A stretch of 64,000 nucleotides of DNA, taken from NCBI RefSeq assembly GCF_048773025.1, contig NC_133558.1, positions 20,752,501-20,816,500 on the forward strand, given 5' to 3'. A model generated the notes under the pieces. The model searched no databases. It saw nothing but the letters and a program-made list of their open reading frames with translations, and was not told the origin of the DNA. This document shows, in pieces, positions 12,801-22,899 of the stretch. Made by a program: the position numbers and the translations under genes. Position 1 is the first letter of the stretch. Every line of letters starts with the position of its first letter. The DNA comes from Camelus bactrianus. Its lineage: Eukaryota > Chordata > Mammalia > Artiodactyla > Camelidae.

Positions 12801-15800
12801 TTGAGGAAGACGGAAGTTGCGTGCTGAAGAAAAATGATACGAAACAGGTGAAAGCATGCTTGGGGACACAGTGAAATATTGATGATCATGCTTCTTTCCT
12901 CTACACACTAACTGATCAATAAAGGAAGAAAAAAAACGTTCAAATTCATTCGAAATAACAAGTCAAGCCAGGTAGGGAGGAGGTTAAACATGCGAAACCC
13001 TTTCTTGGTTTTTCTCTTGGGTTCAAATGGAATCACATTCATAAGAGTTGGAACCATAAGGTTTCAAAATCCATCCCACTAGTGAGAAGTAATGCAGTTT
13101 TAATTCCACACAGTCCTCGTGCAAGAGGATGTCCGATTTGAAACGGCCCCACAAGAGGAGGGAGAATTGGAGTCCTTTGGGGTTAGAAATACAATCATGT
13201 CGTGTGTGGGTCGCTCAGCCTTTGTCAGAATAAAACACTGATGTGAAGAAACAGAGGGGAGACGTATCTGAAAAGTGATGAGGAAACAGACAGTAAAGGG
13301 CCCTTCTGTACACATGGGGTAATGGAGCAGTCACCACCGGTAGCCTCTGCAAAGTGTAGAGAGATACATGGCTGAACTGAATTTCTCCTCCCAAAAAACC
13401 TAAATGAAATCTAACAAGAGGAGAGTGGTCCTTATCCAAAAATATTGGAGAGGGAAGAGGAGAACGATGAGCCAGGAACTGGCATATAGATAGAAAGGTA
13501 GGAATAGTTAGCAATAGTTTAAAAAGTTATGGAACAATATGAGTTAAAAATATTTTACCAAATATTTTTCGAAGTTCACCTGAAAAACAAAAAGAAAAGA
13601 TCCATGAAAAGATCCAAGAAAGAAAGAAAAAGAGAATTGCAAATTATTTTAAAATTTATATTTAAAGTCAAATTCAATCTTATTCAAAACCAGAATTACA
13701 GAAACCAGTAATACATATACAGAGAACGGACATACACACAGGAGCAGACACACACACACACTCACAAATGCAGAGTGACCAAACCCATACTTTTGCTCAA
13801 GGATATTTTCCAGAAATGGAGAGGGGCATAAACTGAATCATTGTAGTACACTGAGAGAGAATTGTAAAAACATTATTTACAGAAGTAATCTTTTGAAAAA
13901 GTTTTTAATCACTTTTATTCTTAGTTTCTCATTATTCATTTTCTTAGATATAATAAGCTAATTGTAGTTTCAATTGGGAAACGAAATGAAGAGAACTTTC
14001 TACGGTGAATTCTATAACTCACCACAGTTATAGTCTATAACGCACCATAGGAGTGAATTGAAAGATCATATACTAACTATATTTTTAGTTTTCAAAGGAA
14101 CCTTCATAGTGTCTTCCAATACACATTCCCACCACTGATTATGTATGTATATATCACTGAATCATTTTGCTGTACTCCTGAAAAAAATACAATATTGTAA
14201 ATCAACCATAGTTCAATAAAAAACTATTCCATATTAAGAAAATCTTTGACATCATATTAGGTAATTGCATCGCACGGAAAATGAGAACTGATATGTTAGA
14301 GATATATTTTAATAGAGCTTTTCCTGAACTAGAAGTCCTTCTGTCATTATTTATCAGGAAATTGTATTTGACACAGTTAAAATTGTATTATTGAAAATGC
14401 AAAAATAGAAAAGCAGTATGATTGTACATTAAAAATTTCCCAGGTGAATCATGTAAAATTATTTGCAAATGTGGAAATGCTTGGACAACATATTAAAGAG
14501 TAGTGGATAAAAGAGCCTCAAATTTACATTAACTGATGACTGATATTAACTGTTATTTGAGAGGACAATGGATGATAAACATCACTCACATGACAGACAC
14601 CTTCTGTCACCTCTAAATGTGTGGGGAAATATCATTGGCATAGCAATGGTCTCTTCAACTTGGTATATGTTACAGAGTTCTTATCTTTGAACGTGTTTCA
14701 CAAAGACAAACACAATGTGCTTATCAACCTAATGCCCTTCATCTCACCAACTTCTCAGGGAACCTATTGCAAGTCTCTAGAAAACAGAAAAAGCCAATGT
14801 CATAGGGAAAGAACGGTATGGAATAAAAAAAGAAGGAATAGAAAATAATGGAAGGTTGGGAAATTGAAAGAAAGTTAACTTAAGGTAAGTTAAGAAAGAA
14901 TTGCATGAACATTTAATTGTGAGGGAAAGGTAGGCATCCAGGAGAAGAGCGAGACAATGGGTAGACACAAATTAAAGGGCAAGAAATGTTATTCAGTGAG
15001 AAACCATCATTCTCATGGGGTTAGGAGAGACAGATCTTTTGAAAACTTACCTACTTTCCTCTGAGGTCTTTCTGAAAAATAAAATGGAGAGATCAATGTA
15101 AATATAATGTAAAATGGGAAACTAGTTCAGATTTAACACAAAATTTATATTTCAATTTGAACCCACGTGGTTGTTCACCCAGATACACACAATCAGATAC
15201 CACTGCATGAAGTCACACACACAAATACATGTGCAGTAGTTGAGAGCTCAGTTTTACCTGAAAAATATTTCCCTCAAAATGAAAGCAGACATAAAATGAG
15301 TGAATATTCTTGTTTGAGAGCTTTTTAAAAATAGCAGTTCTCGTGTCAAACTTTCAAATGTTACTCATCCCTTTAGATACAATTAGGCTTTTCTGATTGA
15401 GTTTGTAAGATGTAGTAGGTACTTTTCCTTTACTTAATCTGTATATTCAGTTGGGTTTTTATGACATCTAAGTGGTATAAAGCAGCCACAAACAATGAAT
15501 TGGAGGATCTCACACCACTACTTCTAGCGGTACCATAGGGTGTATCCCCTCAGCCGCACTATTAAGAATATTTTCATCAGTCGATGAATACATAACAGTG
15601 TGCGTGTGAATTTCTCTTTCAACTATGCCTAAATGAAAATTTTCTTAACTAATTTTCATGAAAAGGAAAAAAAAAGTATTAAATAGCAGTGAGATGAACC
15701 TAAATCAAGTGACCTGAGCATGTCTTGGAAAAAGTTTCACTTCAGCCACTTTGAAAAGCCATTATTCCAAAGGTATACAATTAGTAAAATGTACTTAACT

Positions 15801-16067
15801 CCAACAGAATATCTGCAAACATTGCAATTACAGGACAAATCAAAGAGCAGTTTTGGGGGATAATTGTAAAGCCAATGAAGAGGGAAACTTCGGTTGCAAA
15901 AATGTGACTGGAGAGGAAGTCGTGGAAAATCAGCACATACTGGAATTGAGAAAGATGATCCTTGGAAGCTGGAGTGAAAGGCATAAGTAACAGTTGAAAC
16001 CATACTTAGGTACACAGGGAGGTACATTCATGAGACTTACCATTTTCTTCTTCACATTCGTCATTAA
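873..16067 (-). CDS. Gene B: butyrophilin-like gene, internal mini-exon region (partial, spliced)
   Basis: Minus-strand gene recognised only by its mini-exons. Twelve blocks of 18, 21 or 27 nt each have an AG acceptor after a T-rich tract and a GT donor, and each leaves the frame in phase 1. In transcript order one repeat unit supplies GELRKIF, EIQERN, DVSGKPV, VNDECEEEN and ERPQRKV; the array gives this set twice, preceded by VNDECEEEN and ERPQRKV from the partial copy. In the BTN/MOG/BG family such exons link the transmembrane segment to the C-terminal region. Its probable 5' end is at 27.4-27.9 kb. Its B30.2 exon, if any, lies left of the window, and no Ig or transmembrane exon was found between 16 and 27 kb. 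Several heptads contain Pro or Gly, so a regular coiled coil is doubtful. It may be a functional gene, a long non-coding transcript or a pseudogene. Confidence 0.5.
1863..1889 (-). CDS. Gene B mini-exon, 27 nt (VNDECEEEN), unit copy 1
   Basis: Acceptor ctctcctttag and consensus donor gtaagt enclose 27 nt, read in phase 1 as V N D E C E E E N. It is strongly acidic, with one cysteine. Related but damaged blocks occur at equivalent places in the neighbouring monomers (3955, 5800, 18337). Confidence 0.6.
2923..2943 (-). CDS. Gene B mini-exon, 21 nt (DVSGKPV), unit copy 1
   Basis: Acceptor cattttatttttcag and donor gtaact enclose 21 nt, phase 1, D V S G K P V. The Gly and Pro argue against a continuous coiled coil. 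Confidence 0.55.
3955..3973 (-). pseudogene. Decayed mini-exon (19 nt, GC donor), unit copy 1
   Basis: Sits where the 27-nt exon lies in the next monomer. It has a usable acceptor (gatcag) but a gc instead of gt at the donor, and 19 nt would break the phase-1 frame. Probably a dead relative of the 27-nt exon. The same block recurs in copy 2 at 11044-11062. Confidence 0.4.
4620..4778 (-). mobile_element. Camelid Vic-1-type tRNA-derived SINE in unit copy 1
   Basis: Minus-strand SINE: its tRNA-like head lies at 4690-4777, including the complement of a B-box-like ggcttcaattcc segment and the typical gctaagcatgc stretch. Flanking direct repeats gataaacaa(t/c)tta at 4607-4619 and 4779-4791 mark the insertion. 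This SINE family is camelid-restricted, which is the main basis for the organism call. Confidence 0.8.
4845..4862 (-). CDS. Gene B mini-exon, 18 nt (EIQERN), unit copy 1
   Basis: Acceptor tttttctatag and donor gtacgt enclose 18 nt, phase 1, E I Q E R N: six residues rather than seven. It aligns with the 21-nt exons of the other monomers. The old cag acceptor position has changed and an AG three bases further in would be used, which shortens the exon by one codon and keeps the frame. Confidence 0.5.
5800..5822 (-). pseudogene. Decayed mini-exon without a GT donor, unit copy 1
   Basis: Aligns with the 27-nt exon of the other monomers and keeps an acceptor-like gatcag, but the donor position reads gcatga, so it is unlikely to be spliced. 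The same block is at 12889-12911. Confidence 0.35.
6470..6490 (-). CDS. Gene B mini-exon, 21 nt (GELRKIF), unit copy 1
   Basis: Acceptor tttttcag and donor gtaaaa enclose 21 nt, phase 1, G E L R K I F. It is the gene B heptad most like the coiled-coil heptads of gene A (compare GNLRKEI at 40268). Confidence 0.58.
7001..7135 (+). mobile_element. Short L1 3' end with inverted 5' piece (copy 1/2 junction)
   Basis: From about 7050 the sequence is a cetartiodactyl L1 3' end (ctgaatcattttgctgtac ... caataaaaaac). The 45-50 bp before it look like L1 ORF2 in reverse orientation, as twin priming produces. Its tail is also at 1-46, and the whole piece recurs at 14090-14224. Confidence 0.65.
7962..7982 (-). 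CDS. Gene B mini-exon, 21 nt (ERPQRKV), unit copy 2
   Basis: Identical to the exon at 873-893, including both splice sites, one repeat period away. Confidence 0.6.
   Translation of the reverse strand, partial: KDLRGK
8952..8978 (-). CDS. Gene B mini-exon, 27 nt (VNDECEEEN), unit copy 2
   Basis: Identical to 1863-1889 with the same splice sites. Confidence 0.6.
10012..10032 (-). CDS. Gene B mini-exon, 21 nt (DVSGKPV), unit copy 2
   Basis: Identical to 2923-2943 with the same splice sites. Confidence 0.55.
11709..11867 (-). mobile_element. Camelid Vic-1-type SINE in unit copy 2
   Basis: The same insertion, with the same target-site repeats, one period (7,089 bp) from the first. The unit was therefore amplified after the SINE landed. 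Confidence 0.8.
11934..11951 (-). CDS. Gene B mini-exon, 18 nt (EIQERN), unit copy 2
   Basis: Identical to 4845-4862 with the same splice sites. Confidence 0.5.
13559..13579 (-). CDS. Gene B mini-exon, 21 nt (GELRKIF), unit copy 2
   Basis: Identical to 6470-6490 with the same splice sites. Confidence 0.58.
14090..14224 (+). mobile_element. Short L1 3' end (copy 2/3 junction)
   Basis: Second copy of the L1 fragment at 7001-7135. Confidence 0.65.
15051..15071 (-). CDS. Gene B mini-exon, 21 nt (ERPQRKV), partial copy 3
   Basis: Third copy of the exon at 873-893; splice sites intact. Confidence 0.6.
   Translation of the reverse strand, partial: KDLRGK
16041..16067 (-). CDS. Gene B mini-exon, 27 nt (VNDECEEEN), partial copy 3
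   Basis: Third copy of the exon at 1863-1889, with intact splice sites. It is the most 5' intact mini-exon of gene B that I can find in transcript order. Confidence 0.6.
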
Positions 16068-16689
16068 CTAAAGGAGAGAAAGAAATCATTCATCCAAAAT
16101 GAGACACAGTGTTAGAAAGGAGAAGGACAAATTTTCAAGCATTTCCATAGCTGTTTCTGAGACCTGTCTTCTGAGAATTGAAACTGCAAACGTCAGAGAC
16201 CATCTGCCCAGTCCAAGGAAGTGTTATTTCACGTCCATACATGACAAAGGGACAAAGAGGGACATCCCAGAATGCAAGGCAGTAGAGCAGCACTCGCTCT
16301 GGGTTAAAGGATATGGGATATGTCAACTGTTGGTTTGTTTTGGGCCTTCTACCTTTTTTAGAATAAAATGAAGACACACTCATACACACACAAAAAAAGT
16401 GGTCCTTGAAAACAAAGAAAAAGAATAGATTACAAGCACAAATTTTTAAATACTCTTGGCGTAGCGGTACTCATATACAGCTTCATACAAACATTAAATT
16501 GATATATACTTGAACTGAATTCCTTTTGAAATAGAAATTATCATTTAACATATTAATTACATAGAGCATGTTAAAGTTCTAATTGAGTTATATTTGTATT
16601 GTAATCAAACATCTCAGGAAAAATCCCGGGATAATGGTTTCCATGTATTTCATGTAAAAAATTCAGAAGTGAGAGGTACATTAACAGTT

Positions 16690-18987
16690 AAAATTCCATG
16701 TGAACTGAATTCCATTTACAAATATATAATAGGAATTGATGTTTAATAAATTAAATTGTTTCATTGAGAAGTTAAAAAAGAAAGAACAGTTAGCATGCTT
16801 GTATTTATAAAAATTTCTGTGAGAATCATAAAAACTTCATATACTTTGGAACACCTAGCTCATGCTTCATATCCGTGGAATAATGAGCCTCCATCTAACA
16901 CTTAACCAATGAGTAGTATCTGAGTATACACATGCCTTGGAAAGACAATGGATGGACAGACTGAAATCAGCAAGTGAGGCTCTTCTTTCCTGTCTTAGAT
17001 TATGAAAGTAACAGTGGCATAAAATTTGGTCCATGAACATGAAATATGTGACAGGTGTCTTAATACTGGATGTGTGCCAGAAATATATACAAAATGAAAA
17101 GGATATTCGTATCAACCTAGTGCCCTACACCTCACCACTTTCTAAGTGAAATTATAGCAAGTGTCTGGAAAACAGAAAAAGCTAGCATGCGTAGTGAAAG
17201 AATGCTATGGAATCGGGGGAGGGAGGAAGGAATGAGAAAATATGGAAGGTGGAAATTGAAAGAAGGAGAATTTAATCTTGGAAAAGTCCATAAGCTATTT
17301 ATTGAGGAAGCAAAGTTAGACATCCAGGAGACGTGGGAACTAATGGGTGGCATCAGATTAAACGGCAGGGTATGTTAAGGCAACATGAGAGTAGTTATTT
17401 GGGTGGGGGGCTTACAGGTTTTCAGAAAATTTATACATAAAAATAAACATACAAGGACACAGATAACCACACACACACACACGCACACAGATATGCGTGC
17501 ATGCACAAATATAGAGTTATAGAGACAATTTTGTCCAGAAAGTATTCTCTCTGGCAAGAAAATGGTATTAAATTAGTGAATTTATTGATCTGTGAGAAAA
17601 TTTTAGGAACAGTAGTTCTCATGGTTGCTTAAAAATTTTTTCCTATTCCTTTTAGACATCAGTTAGGGTTTTATTATTCAGTTCGTACAATTTCTTAAAT
17701 CCTTTGGCATTTAACTTACATGTATCGTTGATTCTACTTTCGGAAGTAACTATGTTCCACAATAAATTCCTGGTGGGAAGATCCTGAGGCACTGCTTCTA
17801 GAGATATTAGAGGGCAATCTACTTGGGCTCCTTTATTCACAATATTCTCACCAACTGATAAATGCATAACTTTGTGTTTTGTAAATTTCTATTTTAAAAA
17901 ATGCCTACCTAATGTTCTTATTAATCAAATTCCATGATAAGAAGGAAATGAAGTAGTACATGGCAGCGAAATGGTCTAAGTCAAAGGACCTGACATAGCC
18001 TGGAAAAAACTTTCATATCAGTGTTACTGAAAGTGCTAATACTTCAGATGTGTATGTTTAATAAAAATTGGTTGGCTCAAAAGTAATGTCTGCACAGATT
18101 GAAGCAAAAAGTCAAATCATAGAAGACAAATCAGTTATCCCAGAATGTGGGAGGATAATTGAATAGCAAATGAAGATGGCAACCTTTGGTGCAAAAATAA
18201 GATTGGAGGGAAAATCATGCAAGCATATATGCGTAGGTCCAATGAGAAAGATGTTTGTAAGGAATTTAAAAGAAAATACAAAAAAACAGATGAAACTTTG
18301 ACTATGTGCCCAGGGAAATACCTTAATGTGATTTACCATTTTGTTCTTCACATTTACTGAGAAAATAAAAGGAAGAAAGAAGCAATGAATTTAAAATGAT
18401 GGCACATTGTCAGAAAGGAATGCAGATAAAAAATTCAAACACTGCTATAGTTTTCACTGAGATCCTAACTGACACACATTGGTGAGAATTGGAGCCACAA
18501 GACTGAAGACCATGTTACCAATCAGAAAAAAATGTGTTATTTATTTATTTATTTTTATTTCCATTCACCCCCCTGATGAAAAAAAGAACACAATTGGAAA
18601 CACACCATGCAGGAAGTTGGATGAAATGCTATTCTACCCATCGAGGATACCAGACATATCAATCATGCACCTTACACAGGGAAAATTTAGTCACAGGACA
18701 TCCAATGTACTTGGCTTCTGCTTTTTTTGACCCATAACTGATAAAAGGAGAGATACATCGGAATCAACATTCCAGCCAGAGTATATTATCTATCTCCACT
18801 GCAGCTTTATTTGGCTGTATAATTAGTTCTTGCCAGTGGAATATGAATAAAAGTTACAGGTGTTAATTCTTGCCTGAGTCAGGTCTCCGTTGTGACTTTC
18901 TCATGATCTCTTCTCTTTCTGCAGTAAAAATTGTTAAAAATTATTTATTTCATAACTTTTGTTAAATTTATTCAATTTTCCCAATTT
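16690..18987. repeat. Diverged edge monomer(s) of the array
   Basis: At about 16690 near-identity with the 7,089-bp unit stops, but recognisable homology continues with many substitutions and small gaps. For example 16690-16820 still follows 2512-2640, and 17120-17390 follows 550-830. The place of the 21-nt exon (about 17408) has no usable exon, because the cttac donor complement is followed by unrelated sequence. The second mini-exon survives only as a 20-nt block at 18337. This looks like an older monomer not homogenised with the array. Confidence 0.7.
18337..18356 (-). pseudogene. Degenerate mini-exon (20 nt) in edge monomer
   Basis: Acceptor ttattttctcag and donor gtaaat are good, but the block is 20 nt and would shift the frame if used between phase-1 exons. 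Its 3' part matches the 27-nt exon at 16041, so it is a relative that has lost its reading frame. Confidence 0.4.
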
Positions 18988-19002
18988 AAAAAAATTGTGA
19001 TG

Positions 19003-20218
19003 TGTATGTCAGATAATGTTTTGCCTATATTTTCTTCTAGGAGGTTTACTGTATCTTGTCTTAAAAATGTTCTCCTATGACAGTCCACCCAATCAACAGA
19101 AATAAAAGCAAGAATAAACAAATGGGACCTAATTAAACTTACAAGCTTCTGCACAGCAAAGGAAACCAGAAGTAAAACAAGAAGAAAACCTACGGAATGG
19201 GAGAAAATTTTTGCAAGTGAAACCGACAAAGGCTTGATCGCCAGAATATAGCAGCTCATACGACTTAAGAAGAAAAAAACAACCCAATCCAAAAATGGGC
19301 AAAAGACTGAAACAATTTTCTAAGGAAGAAATACAAATGATCAATAGGCACATGAAAAAATGCCCAATATCACTAATTATCAGAGAAATGCAAATCAAAA
19401 CTATGATGATGTATCACTTCACACCAGTCAGAATGGCCATCATTCAAAAGTCCACAAATGATAAATGCTGGAGAGGCTGTGGAGAAAAGGAAACCCTCCT
19501 ACACTGCTGGTGGGAATACAGTTTGGTGCAGCCACTGTGGAAAACAGTATGGAGAGTCCTCAAAAGACTAGGAATAGACTTACCATATGACCCAGGAATC
19601 CTGCTCGTGGGCATATATCCAGAAGGAACCCTACTTCAAAGTGACGTCTGCACCCCAATGTTCATAGCAGCACTATTTACAATAGCCAAGACATGGAAAC
19701 AGCCTAAATGTCCATCGACAGATGACTGGATAAAGAAGGAGTGGTATATTTATACAATGGAATACTACTCAGCCATAAAAACCGACAACATAATGCCATT
19801 TGCAGCAACATGGATGCTCCTGGAGAATGTCATTCTAAGTGAAGTAAGCCAGAAAGAGAAAGAAAAATACCATATGAGATCGCTTATATGTGGAATCTAA
19901 ATAAAAAAAAGAACATAAATACAAAAAAAAAAAAAAACCAAAAAAAACCCAAACAGACTCATAGATATAGAATACAAACTTGTGGTTGCCAAGAGGGCGG
20001 AGGGTGGGAAGGGACAGACTGGGATTTCAAAATGTAGAATAGATAAACAAGATTATACTGTATAGCACAGGGAAATATATACAAGATCTTATGGTAGCTC
20101 ACAGAGAAAAAAAAATGTGACAGTGAATATATGTATGTTCATGTATAACTGAAAAATTGTGCTCTACAATGGAATTCGACATAACATTGTAAAGTGATTA
20201 TAACTCAATAAAAATTTT
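19003..20218 (+). mobile_element. Camelid-type LINE-1, 5'-truncated, with 5' inversion
   Basis: Carries the C-terminal part of L1 ORF2 (201-codon open frame at 19295-19900) and a 3' UTR ending taactcaataaaa. The first 60 bp or so (19003-19065) are L1 sequence in reverse orientation joined to forward sequence. Target-site duplication aaaaaattgtgatg is visible at 18989-19002 and 20219-20232. The ORF2 piece lacks the endonuclease and reverse transcriptase core, so it is not autonomous. Confidence 0.85.
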
Positions 20219-22346
20219 AAAAAATTGTGATGAAATAAACATAAAAATTTACTATATTAACCATTTTTCAGCATAGAGTTTGGTTGTATTAAGTACATTC
20301 ATATTGTGCAAACATCACCAGCAACCATTTCCAGAACTGTTTTCACCTTGCAACACTGAAACTCTGTACCTATTAAACATTAACTCCCTATGATTTCTTC
20401 TCCCCAGCTCCTGAAAACAGTTATTCTTTCTTTCTTTTATTTCCTTTTTTAAAAAAACCCAATTCTCCCTATTCACCAAGCTCCAGTCTCTGGTAGCCAC
20501 CATTCTACTCTGTTTCTATGAGTTTGGCTTTTTTTTCCCAAAGAGTCCACATATAAATTAGATCATGTAATATTTGTCTGTATATGTCTGGCTTATTTCA
20601 CTTAGCAAAATGTCGTGTGGGTTAATCCATCTTGTCAAAAACAGGTAAGATTTTATTCTCTTTTTAAGGCTGAATAATGTATCATTGCATACCTATACAC
20701 ATTTTCTTTATACATTCATCTGTTGATGTTGTACACTTAGGCTTTTCAATATCTTAGTTATTGTGTATAATGCAGCGGTGAACATAAAGAGTACAGATGT
20801 TGCTTTGAGATCCTGATTTTACTTCTTTTAAATATATATACAGGAACAGGATTGCTGGATCATATGATAGCTTTAATTTTTGAGGAACTACCATACTGTT
20901 TTCCATGAGAATTGTAGCAGTTTATATTCCCACCAACAGTGCACAAGAGTTCACTTTTCTCCACAATCTCCCCAACATTTGTTATCTTTTGTCTTTGTGA
21001 TAATAGCCTTTACAACGAGTGTGAGGTGATACCATGCTGCATTAGCTGGATGATTAAGACGTTGAACACATTTTCATGTATCCCTTGGACATTTGTATAT
21101 CTTCTTTGGAGAAATGTTTATTCAGGGTCTATGCTCAATTTTTAAAAAGTTTTTGTTTTGTTTTGTTTTGTTTGCTATGGAGTTGTTTGAGTTCTTTATA
21201 TTTACTTACTATACTAATACCTTATCGGATATATGATTGGCAGTTTTTTCTCCCATTTTCTCAGATGCCTTTTCATTTTGCTGATTGTTTCCTTTGGCGT
21301 GCAGAAACTATGTAGTTTGATGTAGTCCACTACTTATTTTTGTTTTTGTTACTTATTCTTTTGGTGTTAAATCCAAAAAAAGTCATCACCAATACCAATG
21401 TCAAAGAGCTTTTCCCCTTATGATTTCTTCTAGTAGTTTTATGACTTCAGATCTTATGTTTAAGTCTTTAATCAATTTTGGGTTGATTTGTAAGATACGG
21501 TTAAAATTTCATTTTTCTGGATTTGGTTATCCAATTTTCCCTACGCCATTTATTGAAGAGACTACTCTTTCTCCTTTGTGTATTATTAGCATCTTTATCA
21601 AAAAGTAATTGAACTTACCTTCGTGAGTTTCTTCTGGGCTCATGATTATGTTCTATTGGTCCTTGTTTTTGTTTATATGCCAGTATCACACAACTTTGAT
21701 TACTTTAGCTTTGTAATATAGTTTGAAATGAGGAAGTTTGATTCCTCCAGCTTTATTTTTCTTTCTTGAAACTTTGGTGGCTATTTGGGGTCTTTTGTCG
21801 TTCTGTCCAAGTGTCAGGATGCCTTTTTCTATTTTTGTAAAAAGTGCCATTGTAATTAAGGCAAGTATTACATTGAATCTGCAGATTACTCTGAGTACTA
21901 TGGATTGTTAACAAAATTGATTCTTCCAATCCATGAACATGAGATAACTTTTTATGTATTTGTGTCTCCTTCAATCCCTTTCATCAGTATTATTATCATT
22001 TTCAGTGTACAGATATTTCATATCCATGGCTAAATTTATTCCTAAGTATTTTGTTCTTTTCGAAGCTATTGGAAATGGGACATTTTAAAATATCTTTTTT
22101 AGGTAGTTCGTCATTACTGTACAGAAATGCCACCAATTTTTATACGTTGATTTTGTTTCCTACAAATACTGAATTTAGGTATTAGTTCTAACAATTTTCT
22201 TATGAAATCCTTATGGATTTCTACATACACTTTTATGTTGTCTGCAAACAGAGACAATTTTAAGTCTTCCTTTCTGATCAGATGCCTTTTACTTCTTTAA
22301 TTTTTCATTTATTTTTGCCTTAATGATCTGGCTATGATTTTGAGTA

Positions 22347-22665
22347 CAGACATACCTTGGAGATATTGCAGGTTCAGTTCCAGACCACCACAATAAAGCA
22401 AATACTGTAATAAGATGAATCATACAAATTTTTAGTTTTCCAGTACATATAAAAGTCATGTTTACACTATATTGTAGTCTATTAAGTGTGCAATAGAATT
22501 ATGTCTTAAAAATGCACATACGTTAATTAGAAATACTTTATTGCTAAAAAAATGCTAACCATCATCTGACAATGAGGGTTGCCACAAACACAATTTGTAA
22601 AAAAAAAAAAAAGCATTATCTACAAAGCACAATAGAGTAAAGTGCAATAAAAAGAGAGATGCCTG
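22347..22665. mobile_element. Tigger1-type non-autonomous DNA transposon
   Basis: Begins cagacataccttggagat and ends with the matching inverted terminus (gagagatgcctg). It contains the typical gcaggttcagttccagacc and attgtagtctattaagtgtg segments. The transposase region is deleted. A TA precedes it, as expected of the Tigger/pogo target site, and it sits inside the old L1. Confidence 0.85.
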
Positions 22666-22899
22666 AGCTACAATGAATAGAAGTTGCAAGAGTGGACATA
22701 TGTCTTATTTCTGATCTGATCAGAAAAACTTTTCAGCTTTTCACCATTGAGTAAGATGTTACTTGTGTATTGTTCACATGTGACCCACACATATTTATAT
22801 TTCCTTTTGAGGTACCAAGTTCTGGTAAACATGTGAAGTAATTGGAATTTTCATAGCCTTCTGCCAATAGGTAAGTCACAGTGAACATTTTGGAAATCA

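Larger units (their letters stand above)
1..16689. repeat. 7,089-bp tandem repeat array (two full copies plus a partial third)
   Basis: Positions 1-7089, 7090-14178 and 14179-16689 are the same sequence at an exact period of 7,089 bp. By eye the copies are almost identical; I noticed two substitutions, at 2315 and 2337, where copies 2 and 3 agree against copy 1. Copy 1 starts at the window edge, so the array probably continues to the left. Each full unit is itself built from about four diverged monomers of roughly 1.5-2 kb. Monomers carry a 21-nt (or 18-nt) minus-strand mini-exon, and some carry a second mini-exon related to a 27-nt type. The unit also contains a camelid SINE, a short L1 3' end and CA-rich stretches. 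I see no long coding region; its open frames are chance frames. An assembly duplication cannot be excluded from sequence alone. Confidence 0.97.
18900..22830 (-). mobile_element. Old LINE-1 (L1M-type), minus strand, interrupted
   Basis: Reverse-complement L1 3' UTR and ORF2, including the cluster around 20880-21050 (...cccaccaacagtgcac..., ...gtgaggtgatacc...) typical of the ORF2 end. It is split by a younger L1 (19003-20218) and by a Tigger element (22347-22665); L1 sequence resumes on the far side of both. Confidence 0.8.

Noticed and set aside
19295-19900. 201-codon frame that could be taken for a host gene
   Set aside because: It is the C-terminal part of LINE-1 ORF2, with the L1 3' UTR directly after it.
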